Shown: positions 15,676-25,364, numbered from the stretch's first letter. The stretch is 32,602 bases of DNA from Cytobacillus sp. S13-E01 (GCF_029193815.1 NZ_JARFVC010000044.1:1-32602), one strand, 5' to 3'. Notes: generated by a model from the sequence alone, not told the origin. Numbers and translations: made by a program.

Positions 15676-18067
15676 AGCAAAAGCATTAGAGACTGAAAAA
15701 AATGTGTACCGTGTTCAGGGGTTTACATGCGCAAACTGTGCAGGAAAGTTTGAAAAAAATGTTAAAAGACTTCCAGGAGTTCAGGATGCAAAAGTAAATT
15801 TTGGTGCATCTAAGATATCCGTTTACGGTGATACAACGATTGAAGAACTAGAAAAAGCCGGCGCATTCGAGAATCTTAAAGTGTCCCCTGAAAAACCAAG
15901 GCGGGAAGTTAAACAAGAGGTTAAAGAGGACAAAAGGGTATACCGTGTTGAAGGATTTACATGCGCAAACTGTGCAGGGAAATTTGAGAATAATGTAAAA
16001 CAACTTTCTGGAGTTGAGGATGCAAAAGTAAATTTTGGCGCATCTAAGATATCTGTTTACGGTGATACAACGATTGAAGAACTAGAAAAAGCCGGTGCAT
16101 TCGAGAATCTTAAAGTGACTCCTGAAAAATCTGCTCGTCAAGCTTCACAAGAGGTAAAAGAAGAAACGAAAGAAGAAAAAGTTCCTTTCTATAAAAAACA
16201 TAGTACTTTACTCTATTCAGCCTTGTTTCTTGTCTTTGGTTACCTTTCCGCAAATGTAAATGGGGATGAGAACATTGTAACTGCATTATTATTTGTAGCA
16301 TCCATGTTAATTGGAGGATTATCACTTTTTAAAGTAGGTTTGCAAAACTTATTACGCTTTGAATTTGACATGAAAACCCTTATGACAATAGCTGTTATAG
16401 GTGGTGCCATTATTGGAGAATGGGCAGAAGTTGCTATTGTTGTTATTCTCTTTGCCATTAGTGAAGCACTTGAGCGATTCTCTATGGATAGAGCAAGACA
16501 ATCAATTCGTTCATTAATGGATATCGCTCCTAAAGAGGCACTCGTTAGACGGAATGGACAAGAAATAATGATTCATGTCGATGATATTGCTGTTGGCGAT
16601 ATCATGATTGTAAAACCTGGCCAAAAGATTGCGATGGATGGTGTAGTCGTAAGTGGCTACTCTGCCGTCAATCAAGCAGCTATTACAGGCGAATCAGTCC
16701 CTGTTGAGAAAAAGGTTGATGATGAAGTATTTGCAGGTACTTTAAATGAAGAAGGATTACTTGAAGTAAAAATAACGAAACTTGTAGAAGATACAACCAT
16801 TTCTAAAATTATTCATCTTGTTGAGGAAGCACAAGGAGAACGCGCTCCTTCGCAAGCATTTGTCGATAAATTCGCGAAATATTACACGCCAATCATTATG
16901 ATCATTGCAGCATTAGTGGCTATAGTCCCTCCTTTATTCTTTGATGGCAGTTGGGAAACATGGGTTTATCAAGGATTAGCTGTTCTTGTTGTTGGTTGTC
17001 CATGTGCGTTGGTCATATCGACTCCAATTTCTATTGTTTCAGCGATTGGGAATGCTGCGAAAAAAGGAGTTCTTGTAAAAGGCGGAGTGTATTTAGAAGA
17101 AATGGGTGCCTTAAAGGCCATAGCATTCGATAAAACAGGTACCTTAACAAAAGGTGTTCCAGTTGTAACTGATTTTAATGTGTTGAATAATCAAATGAAT
17201 GAAAAAGAATTATTGGCGACCATTACTGCATTAGAGTATCGTTCCCAGCATCCTCTTGCTTCAGCCATTATGAAAAGGGCAGAAGAAAGTAACATTTCTT
17301 ATTCTGATGTTGTCGTAGATGACTTTTCTTCCATTACAGGTAAAGGAATTAAGGGGACTATAGACGGAACGACTTATTATATTGGAAGTCCAAAACTCTT
17401 TAAAGAATTATCAACCTCTAATTTTGATCATAACTTAGAGCAAAATGTTGCTACCCTTCAAAATCAAGGGAAAACAGCGATGATCATTGGAACGGAAAAA
17501 GAAATAATGGGTGTTATTGCGGTAGCAGATGAAGTGCGTGAATCAAGTAAGGAAATCATTCAAAAGCTACATCAACTTGGAATCAAAAAAACCATCATGC
17601 TTACGGGTGATAACAAAGGTACTGCGAATGCAATCGGTCAGCATGTCGGAGTATCAGATATTCAAGCTGAACTGATGCCTCAGGACAAATTAGACTATAT
17701 TAAACAATTAAGATCCGAGTACGGAAACGTAGCCATGGTTGGAGATGGTGTCAATGATGCTCCTGCGTTAGCAGCTTCTACAGTTGGAATCGCAATGGGT
17801 GGAGCTGGTACAGATGCAGCCTTAGAAACAGCAGACGTCGCTCTAATGGGAGACGATTTAAGAAAACTTCCGTTCACTATAAAACTTAGCCGAAAAGCTC
17901 TAAATATAATCAAAGCTAATATTACATTTGCAATTGCTATTAAACTTATTGCCTTACTATTGGTTATCCCAGGTTGGTTAACGCTCTGGATTGCCATCCT
18001 TTCAGATATGGGTGCAACCCTTCTGGTAGCATTAAATAGTTTGCGACTTATGAAAGTGAAAGAATAA
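15668..18067 (+). CDS. cadA: Cd/Zn/Pb-exporting P-type ATPase CadA with duplicated HMA domain
   Basis: A P1B-2 efflux ATPase of 799 residues. TTG at 15668 is taken as start because AAGGAGG lies just upstream. Two N-terminal heavy-metal-associated domains carry [11 protein letters not shown], with Cys pairs at 21/24 and 99/102, then eight membrane segments. Further motifs are TGES, the transmembrane metal site CPC (444-446), DKTGT with phosphorylated Asp488, SQHPLA and GDGVNDAP. The first 156 residues are two near-identical 78-residue repeats (234-bp direct repeat, first copy about 15700-15933). This CadC-CadA pair should export Cd, Zn and Pb. Confidence 0.95.
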   Translation: MSEAKALETEKNVYRVQGFTCANCAGKFEKNVKRLPGVQDAKVNFGASKISVYGDTTIEELEKAGAFENLKVSPEKPRREVKQEVKEDKRVYRVEGFTCANCAGKFENNVKQLSGVEDAKVNFGASKISVYGDTTIEELEKAGAFENLKVTPEKSARQASQEVKEETKEEKVPFYKKHSTLLYSALFLVFGYLSANVNGDENIVTALLFVASMLIGGLSLFKVGLQNLLRFEFDMKTLMTIAVIGGAIIGEWAEVAIVVILFAISEALERFSMDRARQSIRSLMDIAPKEALVRRNGQEIMIHVDDIAVGDIMIVKPGQKIAMDGVVVSGYSAVNQAAITGESVPVEKKVDDEVFAGTLNEEGLLEVKITKLVEDTTISKIIHLVEEAQGERAPSQAFVDKFAKYYTPIIMIIAALVAIVPPLFFDGSWETWVYQGLAVLVVGCPCALVISTPISIVSAIGNAAKKGVLVKGGVYLEEMGALKAIAFDKTGTLTKGVPVVTDFNVLNNQMNEKELLATITALEYRSQHPLASAIMKRAEESNISYSDVVVDDFSSITGKGIKGTIDGTTYYIGSPKLFKELSTSNFDHNLEQNVATLQNQGKTAMIIGTEKEIMGVIAVADEVRESSKEIIQKLHQLGIKKTIMLTGDNKGTANAIGQHVGVSDIQAELMPQDKLDYIKQLRSEYGNVAMVGDGVNDAPALAASTVGIAMGGAGTDAALETADVALMGDDLRKLPFTIKLSRKALNIIKANITFAIAIKLIALLLVIPGWLTLWIAILSDMGATLLVALNSLRLMKVKE

Positions 18068-18070
18068 AGG

Positions 18071-18107
18071 GAAAAGGGCTTTCCAGACAGATTGGAAAGC
18101 CCTTTTC
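18071..18107 (+). terminator. cadCA terminator
   Basis: GAAAAGGGCTTTCC and GGAAAGCCCTTTTC form a perfect 14-bp stem around a 9-base loop, ending in TTTTCTTA directly after cadA. Bases 18108-18287 carry the promoter region of the next gene, with no recognised operator. Confidence 0.88.
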
Positions 18108-18287
18108 TTAAATAATTACATTATAGTATAAATTATCCAGTCTAATTAAAAATGAAAAGATAGGGTATAAGTAAAACATCAGATTGTAATTACATATAGG
18201 TCTCCATATTTGAACAAAAACAATTTGATTCATAATTAAAAATAACTCTTTTCATTCAACTTGAAATCATCGAAGGAGGAAATCAAA

Positions 18288-19706
18288 ATGACTATTGAAG
18301 TAAAAAAGGATCTAGATTTGTTAGTTATAGGCGCAGGATCAGGAGGTTATGTGGCAGCTATACGTGCTGCTCAGTTAGGGAAAAAAGTGGTGTTGGTGGA
18401 TAAAGCAGAGTTAGGAGGGGTTTGCCTTAACCGTGGATGTATACCTTCCAAGGCTCTTATCAGCGCTTCTGAACGAGTAAAACACATAAAATATGCCAAC
18501 TTAATGGGAATAAAGGTTTCTGGTGAAGTTGAAGTAGATATGCCAGAAGTAGTGAAGTGGAAGGACGGTATAGTGAATAAACTAACGAATGGGGTTCGGA
18601 CTTTGCTGAAAGGCAATGGAGTGGAAGTTATTAGTGGGGAAGCTTATCTTACTGATTCCAATACTGTAAAAATCAAAATCGAAAATGAAGAACAATTCTA
18701 TTCCTACAAAGACTTAATCCTTGCGATAGGCTCCTTACCTACTGAGTTAAAAAGTATGCCATTTGATAAAAAAAGAATCATCTCTTCGACTGAGGCATTG
18801 ATGCTTCAAGAAGTACCAAAACATTTAGTTGTAGTAGGTGGTGGTTATATTGGTTTAGAATTGGGGACTGCTTATGCCAAATTCGGGGCTAAAGTGACCA
18901 TCCTTGAGGGATCAGATACAATTCTTCCAGGTACGGACTCTATGCTTACAAATGTAGTAAAACGTCATTTAAAGGAACTTGGAATCACAGTTATAACGAA
19001 TGCTTTAGTCCAAGGCGGAGAAAATACAGGCGATGAAGTAAATGTTCATGTTCAGGTAAATGGAAAGGAAGAGATCATTAAAGGGGATTATTGCTTAGTT
19101 TCCATTGGAAGAAAACCGAACACAAGGAAAATTGGATTGGAAAATATCGGAGTTGAATTAGACCAACGCGGTTTTATTAAGATAAATGATAAATGTCAAA
19201 CAAACGTTGAACATGTCTATGCGATTGGGGACTGTGCTGGTGGTTATCTTCTTGCTCATAAAGCGAGTTACGAAGGTAAGATTGCTGCAGAGGTGATAAG
19301 TGGGTTAAAGAGTGTGATTGATTTTCAGGCAATGCCTTTTGTTATTTTCAGCGATCCAGAAGTAGCCTATACAGGCTTAACGGAGAAGGAAGCAAAGAAA
19401 GAAGGATATGAAACGGTTTCTAGTCGTTTTCCATTCCAAGCCAACGGCAGAGCTTTATCTGTTTCGGATGCCGATGGTTTTGTACAAGTTGTGACGGATA
19501 AGGAAACTAATCGGGTGTTAGGTGTACAAATGGTAGGACCAGAAGTATCATCTCTTATTGCTGAAGCAGTTTTTGCCATTGAGTCGGGGGCAACAGCAGA
19601 AGATCTCAGCCTTACAATTCATGCTCACCCCACATTACCTGAGCCATTGATGGAAGCAGCTGAAGGTATTATGGGACATGCCATACACATGCTGAATAAA
19701 AACTAA
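18288..19706 (+). CDS. Dihydrolipoamide dehydrogenase-like flavoprotein
   Basis: A pyridine nucleotide-disulfide oxidoreductase of 472 residues, started at ATG 18288 after AAGGAGGAAATC. It has the FAD motif GAGSGG (15-20), the redox disulfide GGVCLNRGCIPSK (Cys46, Cys51), NAD-binding VGGGYIGLELG, FAD-binding YAIGD and the C-terminal active-site HAHPTLPEP with catalytic His-Glu. These fit E3 lipoamide dehydrogenases rather than MerA, since there is no HMA domain or C-terminal vicinal Cys pair. No E1 or E2 genes are nearby, so it is not a complete dehydrogenase complex. In this metal block it may help reduce or defend thiols. It has no direct operon link: a terminator precedes it. Confidence 0.9.
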   Translation: MTIEVKKDLDLLVIGAGSGGYVAAIRAAQLGKKVVLVDKAELGGVCLNRGCIPSKALISASERVKHIKYANLMGIKVSGEVEVDMPEVVKWKDGIVNKLTNGVRTLLKGNGVEVISGEAYLTDSNTVKIKIENEEQFYSYKDLILAIGSLPTELKSMPFDKKRIISSTEALMLQEVPKHLVVVGGGYIGLELGTAYAKFGAKVTILEGSDTILPGTDSMLTNVVKRHLKELGITVITNALVQGGENTGDEVNVHVQVNGKEEIIKGDYCLVSIGRKPNTRKIGLENIGVELDQRGFIKINDKCQTNVEHVYAIGDCAGGYLLAHKASYEGKIAAEVISGLKSVIDFQAMPFVIFSDPEVAYTGLTEKEAKKEGYETVSSRFPFQANGRALSVSDADGFVQVVTDKETNRVLGVQMVGPEVSSLIAEAVFAIESGATAEDLSLTIHAHPTLPEPLMEAAEGIMGHAIHMLNKN

Positions 19707-19779
19707 TAATGTGAATGCAGGCGGTCCTGTACTTATGAAAAGTGCAGGTTGAATTTTTAACTTAATGGAGTGGGAATCA

Positions 19780-20535
19780 ATGGACATATTGTTCTACGTC
19801 TTAACTGCGGCTTTCGCTAATGTCTTGGGTGGCCTTGTGATCTTTCTTAAAAAAAATTGGTCTAGAAGAGGCTTAAATGGCTTAATGGCTCTGAGCGCTG
19901 GACTGCTTTTCACAATTGCTATTATGGATTTAATACCAGAAGCATTAGAAATTCATGAATCCAGTGCCGTATATATTGTTATTGGATTTGGATTGATCTT
20001 TTTGTTCCAACAATTTCTTGCACCCCATTTTCATTTCGGAGAAGAGACTCATAAACATTCTCATTCTCAAAGCACGACCCTTGGTGCTTTGAGAATGAGA
20101 ATGTTGGTTCACACGTTTTTTGATGGTGTTTCTATTGTAGCCAGTTTCAAAATAGATGAAAAAATAGGATTTGTTGTATTGATTGCTGTGTTACTACATA
20201 AAATCCCGGATGGTTTGACGATTTCTTCAATTGTATTTGCAAGCTTGAAGAGCAAGAAGAAGGCAATAGAAGCATCTTTCTTATTGGGTATATCGACGAT
20301 ATTGGGTGCGATTGCTACCTTGTCTTTAACACAATTTTTCCCGATAGATAGCAATATCCTTGCTATAGCTCTTTCCATTACATCAGGCATATTTCTATAC
20401 ATAGCTACGGTTGATTTGTTACCTGTTGTAAGTGCGACTGAAGATAGACCCATTATTCTCTTCTTTTTTGTAGGAATTTTATTGTATTTTGCTCTTCACT
20501 TAATATTGGACCAGTTATCTTTTCATGTACACTAA
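19780..20535 (+). CDS. ZIP-family metal transporter
   Basis: A 251-residue membrane protein of the ZIP family (GufA/ZupT-like), which moves Zn, Fe, Mn or related ions. The ATG at 19780 is preferred because GGAGTGG lies just upstream; an ATG at 19765 overlaps that site. About eight hydrophobic segments are visible. Metal-site motifs are HTFFDGVSI in helix IV and LHKIPDGLTI in helix V. A His-rich loop, HFHFGEETHKHSHS, lies between helices III and IV. The DNA of this loop contains a perfect 22-bp inverted repeat (20054-20105). Direction of transport is not evident, but neighbours suggest heavy-metal handling. Confidence 0.88.
   Translation: MDILFYVLTAAFANVLGGLVIFLKKNWSRRGLNGLMALSAGLLFTIAIMDLIPEALEIHESSAVYIVIGFGLIFLFQQFLAPHFHFGEETHKHSHSQSTTLGALRMRMLVHTFFDGVSIVASFKIDEKIGFVVLIAVLLHKIPDGLTISSIVFASLKSKKKAIEASFLLGISTILGAIATLSLTQFFPIDSNILAIALSITSGIFLYIATVDLLPVVSATEDRPIILFFFVGILLYFALHLILDQLSFHVH
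20054..20105. repeat. 22-bp perfect inverted repeat inside ZIP gene
   Basis: Arms 20054-20075 and 20084-20105 are exact reverse complements (inner ends CTCAAAGCAC and GTGCTTTGAG) around the loop GACCCTTG. It lies entirely inside the reading frame, covering the end of the His-rich loop and the start of the next helix. Confidence 0.9.
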
Positions 20536-20669
20536 TAAAGGCAATATGTTGTTCAATATTAAAAGTGAAAATGGTAATTTGTTTTAGATTTAATATATTG
20601 GGTAACCTATTAATAATATTCAAACGTATGTACTAATATTTTAATGAAATCATAGTGGAGTTGATAAAA

Positions 20670-21326
20670 GTGGCTTTAACCGTTATATCTGCAATTGGGG
20701 CATTCATAGTAACCAATATTGATGACATTTTTGTTTTAATGCTGCTGTTCTCTCAGGCACAGGCTAAAGCGAGTGACGGTAGAAAGGTTAACATGCACAC
20801 AAAGAATAATCTAATCTACCCTAGAGATATAGTCATTGGACAATATTTAGGTTTTGCCTTGTTAGTTTTGATTAGTCTTTTAGGAACCTTTGGTGTGATG
20901 TTAATTCCAGAACAATGGGTTGGGTTGCTTGGTTTAATCCCGATCTATTTAGGAATTAAACTGTTTATTAAGGGTGAAGATGAAGATGAAGGTGCAATCC
21001 TTTCTAGTTTGAGCTCAGGAAGATTTAACAAACCATTTATGAGTGTAGCCTTCATCACATTTGCTAATGGTGGTGATAATATTGGGATCTATGTACCTTA
21101 TTTTTCAACCTTAAATATAAGTGAATTGGTTATTACAGTTATTATCTTCCTTTTAATGGTCGCTATCTGGTGTTTCTTAGGTTATCGTTTAGCAGCTTTC
21201 AGACATGTATCTGAAATACTAGAGAAATATGGAAGATGTATTATCCCTATTGTATTTGTTGGATTAGGTATATATATCATGCTAGAGAACGAAACTTTTA
21301 GTGCCCTTTGGAATTTGTTGAATTAA
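20670..21326 (+). CDS. cadD: Cadmium resistance transporter CadD
   Basis: A small membrane protein family that confers cadmium resistance (Staphylococcus plasmid CadD). GTG at 20670 is preferred, with GTGGAG about 9 bases upstream; an in-frame GTG at 20655 overlaps that site. The 218-residue protein has about five to six hydrophobic helices. Its family motifs are TNIDDIFVLMLLFSQA, the DIVIGQYLGF segment, LLGLIPIYLGIKL, ANGGDNIGIYVPYFS and a closing IVFVGLGIYIMLEN. It is in line with the ZIP gene 134 bp upstream and is followed by a strong terminator. It complements CadA as a second Cd pathway. Confidence 0.92.
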   Translation: MALTVISAIGAFIVTNIDDIFVLMLLFSQAQAKASDGRKVNMHTKNNLIYPRDIVIGQYLGFALLVLISLLGTFGVMLIPEQWVGLLGLIPIYLGIKLFIKGEDEDEGAILSSLSSGRFNKPFMSVAFITFANGGDNIGIYVPYFSTLNISELVITVIIFLLMVAIWCFLGYRLAAFRHVSEILEKYGRCIIPIVFVGLGIYIMLENETFSALWNLLN

Positions 21327-21337
21327 GGTAATTCTTC

Positions 21338-21383
21338 AAACATAAAGTCCCTATTGAGATTCAAAGGGACTTTATGTTTTATT
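21338..21383 (+). terminator. cadD terminator
   Basis: AAACATAAAGTCCCT and AGGGACTTTATGTTT form a perfect 15-bp stem with a T-rich tail, 11 bases after the cadD stop. Confidence 0.88.
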
Positions 21384-21425
21384 TAGAGTAATTGAGGTAA
21401 TCAGAGCCATTTTTTATACTTGTAG

Positions 21426-21469
21426 GGGGTCCTGATGACAAAACGCGGATATTATACTTATACACTAAG
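21426..21469 (+). repeat. Tn3-like terminal repeat relic
   Basis: GGGGTCCTGATGACAAAACG then CGGATATTATAC and CACTAAG. It shares its first ~30 bases with 5970-6000 in the same orientation, and the GGGG...CTAAG pattern with Tn3 ends. Confidence 0.5.
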
Positions 21470-21483
21470 ATATTTTTCGGAAT

Positions 21484-21530
21484 AAAAACCCTGATTTTTC
21501 TACGCTAAGAAGAAATATCAGGGTTTTTTA
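21484..21530. terminator. Bidirectional terminator
   Basis: AAAAACCCTGAT and ATCAGGGTTTTTT form a long stem with T-runs on both strands. The loop contains TACGCTAAG, the inner end sequence of Tn3-type repeats. Confidence 0.75.
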
Positions 21531-21647
21531 TACCTAAAGTAAAGTAGGAATGAATAAATCTTTCACTATAAAACATACTAGCAATTTCAATGATTTCATC
21601 CAGGGAATATTTAATATACGGAAAAGGAGTTTTTAAACATTCTTTCA

Positions 21648-21689
21648 TAAGTGAATCTCTTTCCTGGCATCAGGTAAGAGATTCACTTA
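21648..21689. repeat. Near-perfect hairpin downstream of lspA
   Basis: TAAGTGAATCTCTT pairs with AAGAGATTCACTTA and the stem extends toward the loop with one mismatch. It lies 17 bases past the lspA stop on the minus strand; T-runs are poor, so its role as lspA terminator is uncertain. The surrounding 21531-21705 has no convincing gene. Confidence 0.6.
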
Positions 21690-21705
21690 CCCAATATTCA
21701 TCCTC

Positions 21706-22152
21706 TCAATTACTAGAATTTTGTGTTTTTGATTCTCTATATGTACTTATTAGCAATAAGATAGCCCCACTAACCAAGAAGATATCTGCTGTATTGAAAA
21801 TTGGGTAATTTATAAATCGTATATCAAACATATCCGTTACTTCCCCGAATATTAATCGGTCTGCTGCATTACCAGCCGCACCTCCAATGAAAAGACCAAG
21901 GGCTAAACGGGTTAGTTTATCCGTAACCTTCCGGGAATAGATAATGATTGCAATAATTGCAATGAAAGCTATGCTGATTAGAAAGAGTTTTTGCCCCGAA
22001 AAAATTCCCCATGCAGCTCCTGTATTACGATGGGAGGTTAAATGGAAAAAGCCATTGATAATAGGAATGGTTTGGCCATATTCCATAAAGTTCCTGGTCA
22101 TGTATTTTGCAAGTTGGTCAATGACTATTGTTATTGCAGAAATCCAGTACAA
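21706..22152 (-). CDS. lspA: Lipoprotein signal peptidase LspA
   Basis: Signal peptidase II cleaves prolipoproteins after lipidation. The protein has four membrane helices and the family's conserved blocks: IDQLAKYM near the N-terminus, HRNTGAAWGIFSG, GGAAGNAADRLIFGEVTDMFD (first catalytic Asp) and FNTADIFL (second catalytic Asp). TTG at 22152 with GAGGTG 6 bases upstream gives 148 residues and an N-terminus like other LspA proteins; an in-frame GTG at 22161 overlaps that site. It is the accessory-type copy often carried with Cd/Zn/Hg resistance genes. It is transcribed away from the mer genes and stands alone here. Confidence 0.93.
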   Translation of the reverse strand: MYWISAITIVIDQLAKYMTRNFMEYGQTIPIINGFFHLTSHRNTGAAWGIFSGQKLFLISIAFIAIIAIIIYSRKVTDKLTRLALGLFIGGAAGNAADRLIFGEVTDMFDIRFINYPIFNTADIFLVSGAILLLISTYRESKTQNSSN

Positions 22153-22161
22153 AATCGTCAC

Positions 22162-22620
22162 CTCTATATTAAATTTTTAAAAAATCCCTGCATTAATAAA
22201 TTTCTTTTATTAGAGTCTTATTAAATCCTGAAAGAATACAAAAAAACTCTTTAAGTTGTATGTAAAATTACACTATATAGTTTTAAGGTCGTCTCAGGAA
22301 AAGAGTGACCAGGGGGTAGAAAACGTATCACCTTCTATCATGATATAAATACCTTGTCAAAAAAATATCATCAATTTTTCTTATTATATATTATTAGGAT
22401 TTTCTATTTAGAAGTTAGAGTGATTCATGTGTCCGTATCATGTTATATTCAATCATTCAAATGAATGTTTAAGTATAATCTGTATTTAGATTATAATAAT
22501 TGATAGGAAATGTCAACGTTCAAAAGATTATTTGAATTAAAAGAAGGGAGACATATTGTATTAACAAAGAAGGAAATTTTTCTCTTATGGGAATATTGTT
22601 CGCGACCTCCTCTGACGATT
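22162..22620. other. Intergenic region with ArsR-type operator candidate
   Basis: No gene. CATTCAAATGAATG at 22454-22467, flanked by ATTCAAT and TTTAAG, resembles SmtB/CzrA/CadC dyads, and TATAAT follows at 22474-22479. GAAGGGAGACAT at about 22543 is a good ribosome binding site, but the frame after it closes at once, so the regulated gene is gone. GGGGTAGAAAACG at about 22315 is a weak Tn3-like start. Confidence 0.4.
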
Positions 22621-22624
22621 GTAA

Positions 22625-22931
22625 AAATTTAACATTTTTTTGCTGAAGTAAGTTCCTTTTTCCATCTTAAACGTTATGAAAAGAGAACGCCTAGAGTGCC
22701 ATTTATATGGACAACTCATCAGTATTCTCCCCTGTTCTTCTACCATGTTTCAAATGCGACAGCTTCTGCTTGAAAAGAAAAAGCAAGAGCTGAGTGAATA
22801 CAAAGCGATTTATATGATTAAGGATTACTTTCCGTTACTGTTCCAAGCAATGGCATTTGGTACAGATGAACGTCTTTGATATTCTGGAGGTTGTGTATGA
22901 AAGGACGGTGAAGCACAGACAAGCTGCCTAG
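22625..22931 (+). pseudogene. IS4-family transposase C-terminal relic
   Basis: Reading from about 22635, the segment [14 protein letters not shown], then [13 protein letters not shown] and [19 protein letters not shown], matches the C-terminal part of Bacillus IS4-family transposases as I know them. The N-terminal catalytic portion is absent. The frame stops at 22879, but the neighbouring frame continues [17 protein letters not shown] to a stop at 22929-22931, so one frameshift lies near 22872. It is a dead fragment marking a former IS insertion, probably the event that removed the gene behind the operator at 22454. Confidence 0.75.
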
Positions 22932-23047
22932 CAAAAAAATCGTATTTTAATAGGCTTCTTTGATATGCCTACTTTTCCATCACTCGCTAGTTTTGAAACA
23001 AGGATCATTTCGTACCTAGTCATTTACGTCGTTAGCTTGATGGGTAT

Positions 23048-23085
23048 GGGGTAGCGCCAACATTTCGCGGTTATCTATACCTGAG
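23048..23085 (+). repeat. Tn3-like terminal repeat relic (Tn4430-like)
   Basis: It starts GGGGTAGCGCCAACATTTCG. From memory the Tn4430 end starts GGGGTACCGCCAGCATTTCG, an 18 of 20 match. No partner end in inverted orientation was found in the window. Confidence 0.5.
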
Positions 23086-23184
23086 AAGTAAAAAACCTTG
23101 ATTTGATAAGGGGCTTTACGTTGAGGACATGTAAACAACGTACACGTCTTGACAACGAGCCTCGCAGCATCGAATTCTATAACC

Positions 23185-23223
23185 GTTAGTTGCCTTGAAG
23201 GCAACTAACACGCCTTAAGGCGT
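23185..23223. repeat. Two adjacent palindromes
   Basis: GTTAGTTGCCT and AGGCAACTAAC flank TGA (23185-23209). Immediately after, ACGCCTTAAGGCGT (23210-23223) is a perfect 14-bp palindrome. No T-run follows. They may be a recombination or resolution site of a lost element. Confidence 0.8.
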
Positions 23224-23516
23224 TATCAGGGAATAGAATGGCATTGTTCTTCCCTGTAACACATCATAGAATGTCAAGAATTATCCAGGCAAGGTTATTC
23301 GATGCCTTCTCAATGACCAAGACACCATTACATACTTTGATTACTATAAATACATTGTTTACTGAGTTAAGATATGAAGTATTTAAAGTAACTTTCCACT
23401 CAATTTTTCTTCTTAGAATACTTTAAATACTCCTGATTTTCATAGTACAGATAATTAACGAAAATATACGCTAAGCCAAAAAACACCATCAAAAGTGATT
23501 ATTTTTTTACTCTAAG

Positions 23517-23554
23517 GGTTCCAGAGCAAAAAACACGAATACTATACGCTAAGA
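23517..23554 (+). repeat. Tn3-like 38-bp terminal repeat relic
   Basis: It begins GGGTTCCAGAGCAAAAAAC and ends ACTATACGCTAAG, exactly 38 bases. The inner end matches the ACGCTAAG typical of Tn3-family ends. It lies 110 bases beyond the merA stop and could be the left end of a former mer transposon. Confidence 0.55.
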
Positions 23555-23664
23555 CTTTTTAGAAGATGGGCTCATTTTACCTATTAATAGGTTATAAATC
23601 TGTACTTATAAGAAACTAAAAAAGGTCGAATTCCTATGATATAGAAATTTAACCTTAATCATTT

Positions 23665-25308
23665 TCATCCTGCACAACAAGATAATTTCGATACATCTTT
23701 ATCAAAGGTTAAAGCAGCCAACTTTAACCCTTCTGCCATTGTTAAATAAGGTGCAAGGCTTTCTTTTAAATCTTCTACGGTTAATCCAAATTTAACAGCT
23801 AATGTCGCTGCATAAATAACATCCCCTGCATTTTCAGCCACAATATGAACGCCTAATACCTTTAAAGTTTGTGCATCTACCACTAATTTAAATACACCTG
23901 TTGTCTCCCGGTTAACAAGCGCTCTTGGGACAGCCTCTAAAGGCAAAACAGATGTTTTAACATCATAACCCTTTTCCTTTGCTTGACCTTCAGTTAAGCC
24001 AACTGTTGCAACTGAAGGAGTTGTAAAAGTAACGCTTGGAACTACTGAGAGATCCAATTTTTTGTTTAATCCACCAATCGCATTATCTACGGCAAGCCCA
24101 CCTTCATAGGCTGCAACGTACACAAATTGTGGCCCTAGTGTCACATCTCCTGCTGCATAAATACGTTCATTACTTGTTTGAGCAAATTCATTGATCATAA
24201 TTTCGTTTCGTTTTCCAACCTTAACCCCTGCTACACTTAAATTTAAGGTTTTGGTATTAGGTGTTCTTCCGGCTGCTACAAGCAACTGGTCGGATTCGAT
24301 CACTTTTTTCTCTTCATCTACAGTAACGTGAACCTTTTTGACTTCTCCAACTTGTTCCACACCTTCAAAGGACGCTCCCTTAATAAGGGTAATACCTTGT
24401 TCGATTAAAGCTTTCTCAACTGCTTCTGAAATTTCCGGTTCATATTCTTTTAACAGTCGCTTACTTCTTTGCATTAATGTGACTTCTGAACCCAAATGAT
24501 GAAACAGTTGGCCAAGTTCCATTCCTATATAACCTGAACCAATGACCGTCAAACTTTTAGGAAGCTTCTTTAATTCAAGTAGTGTGGTACTCGTTAAATA
24601 TTCTACATCTTCAAGGCCAGGAATGGGTGGAAGAGATGGGGAAGCCCCCGTTGCGATCAAAAACCTTTTTGCAGAAAGCATTTGACCATTAACTTTAATC
24701 GTTTTTTCATCAATAAATGTCGCTTCGCCTTCAATTAAATCGAATCCATATTCATCAATGAGATCTATATATTTTTTATTTCGAAGGTCACTTACTAAGT
24801 CATTTTTTTGTTTAACCAAAGGTGCTAATTCAACTTTCCCGGCCGAAGTTTGTAATCCTATAAATGGGTTAACCTTGGCTAAGTGATGGATTTCACCAGC
24901 TCTAAGAAGGGTTTTGGATGGCACACATCCAATATTGACACATGTTCCTCCAACAGTTCCACGTTCAACCATCGCCACTTTAGCCCCATGTTCAATGGCT
25001 TTTATGGCAGCTGAGAAAGCTGCCCCACCAGAACCAATGATTAATAAATCATAATCGCCTTCATTTCTTAGTACCATTTTTTCCTGTGTAGGTATTTCTT
25101 CAAAGTTTTCCGGTTCATATTGGGCTCCACGAATGGCTTTCTTTACTTCTTCAATAGCTATATCTTCTGGTAGTTCGAATTGAACTTGTCCTAGACGGAA
25201 ACTCGCATCACTATGTTTAATTCCTATGTTTTTTAGTGCTGTTTCAACATGCTCTTCACATCCTGAACATGTCATGCCATTCACTTTTAATTTGATTTTC
25301 TTTGTCAT
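23665..25308 (-). CDS. merA: Mercuric reductase MerA
   Basis: A cytosolic flavoenzyme that reduces Hg(II) to volatile Hg(0) with NADPH. The 547-residue protein has one N-terminal HMA domain (GMTCSGC, Cys14 and Cys17), FAD motif GSGGAAFSA, redox-active disulfide [13 protein letters not shown] (Cys123, Cys128), a second nucleotide-binding [15 protein letters not shown] and the C-terminal vicinal pair SCCAG (Cys544-Cys545) that hands Hg to the active site. Bacillus MerA often has two HMA domains; this copy has one. The ATG has AAGGAG 9 bases upstream. It is the last gene of the merR-merE-like-merA operon. No merB is present, so resistance should be to inorganic mercury only. Confidence 0.96.
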   Translation of the reverse strand: MTKKIKLKVNGMTCSGCEEHVETALKNIGIKHSDASFRLGQVQFELPEDIAIEEVKKAIRGAQYEPENFEEIPTQEKMVLRNEGDYDLLIIGSGGAAFSAAIKAIEHGAKVAMVERGTVGGTCVNIGCVPSKTLLRAGEIHHLAKVNPFIGLQTSAGKVELAPLVKQKNDLVSDLRNKKYIDLIDEYGFDLIEGEATFIDEKTIKVNGQMLSAKRFLIATGASPSLPPIPGLEDVEYLTSTTLLELKKLPKSLTVIGSGYIGMELGQLFHHLGSEVTLMQRSKRLLKEYEPEISEAVEKALIEQGITLIKGASFEGVEQVGEVKKVHVTVDEEKKVIESDQLLVAAGRTPNTKTLNLSVAGVKVGKRNEIMINEFAQTSNERIYAAGDVTLGPQFVYVAAYEGGLAVDNAIGGLNKKLDLSVVPSVTFTTPSVATVGLTEGQAKEKGYDVKTSVLPLEAVPRALVNRETTGVFKLVVDAQTLKVLGVHIVAENAGDVIYAATLAVKFGLTVEDLKESLAPYLTMAEGLKLAALTFDKDVSKLSCCAG

Positions 25309-25364
25309 TATTAGGAACTCCTTTTTTATTTACTCTTTTTTTCTTGATTGATATTTGGACGGCA

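Larger units (their letters stand above)
22932..23664. other. Non-coding junk with Tn3-like ends and palindromes
   Basis: No convincing gene. Features seen: a Tn3-like end at 23048-23085, the paired palindromes at 23185-23223, and two fragments ending TATACGCTAAG at about 23464 and 23544. The GCTTGATGGGTATGGGGT at 23035-23052 recurs as ACTTGATGGGTATGGGGT at 26224-26241. Confidence 0.5.

Noticed and set aside
21505-21648. 47-residue minus-strand frame downstream of lspA
   Set aside because: It reads through the bidirectional terminator and has no good ribosome binding site; likely chance or a dead fragment.
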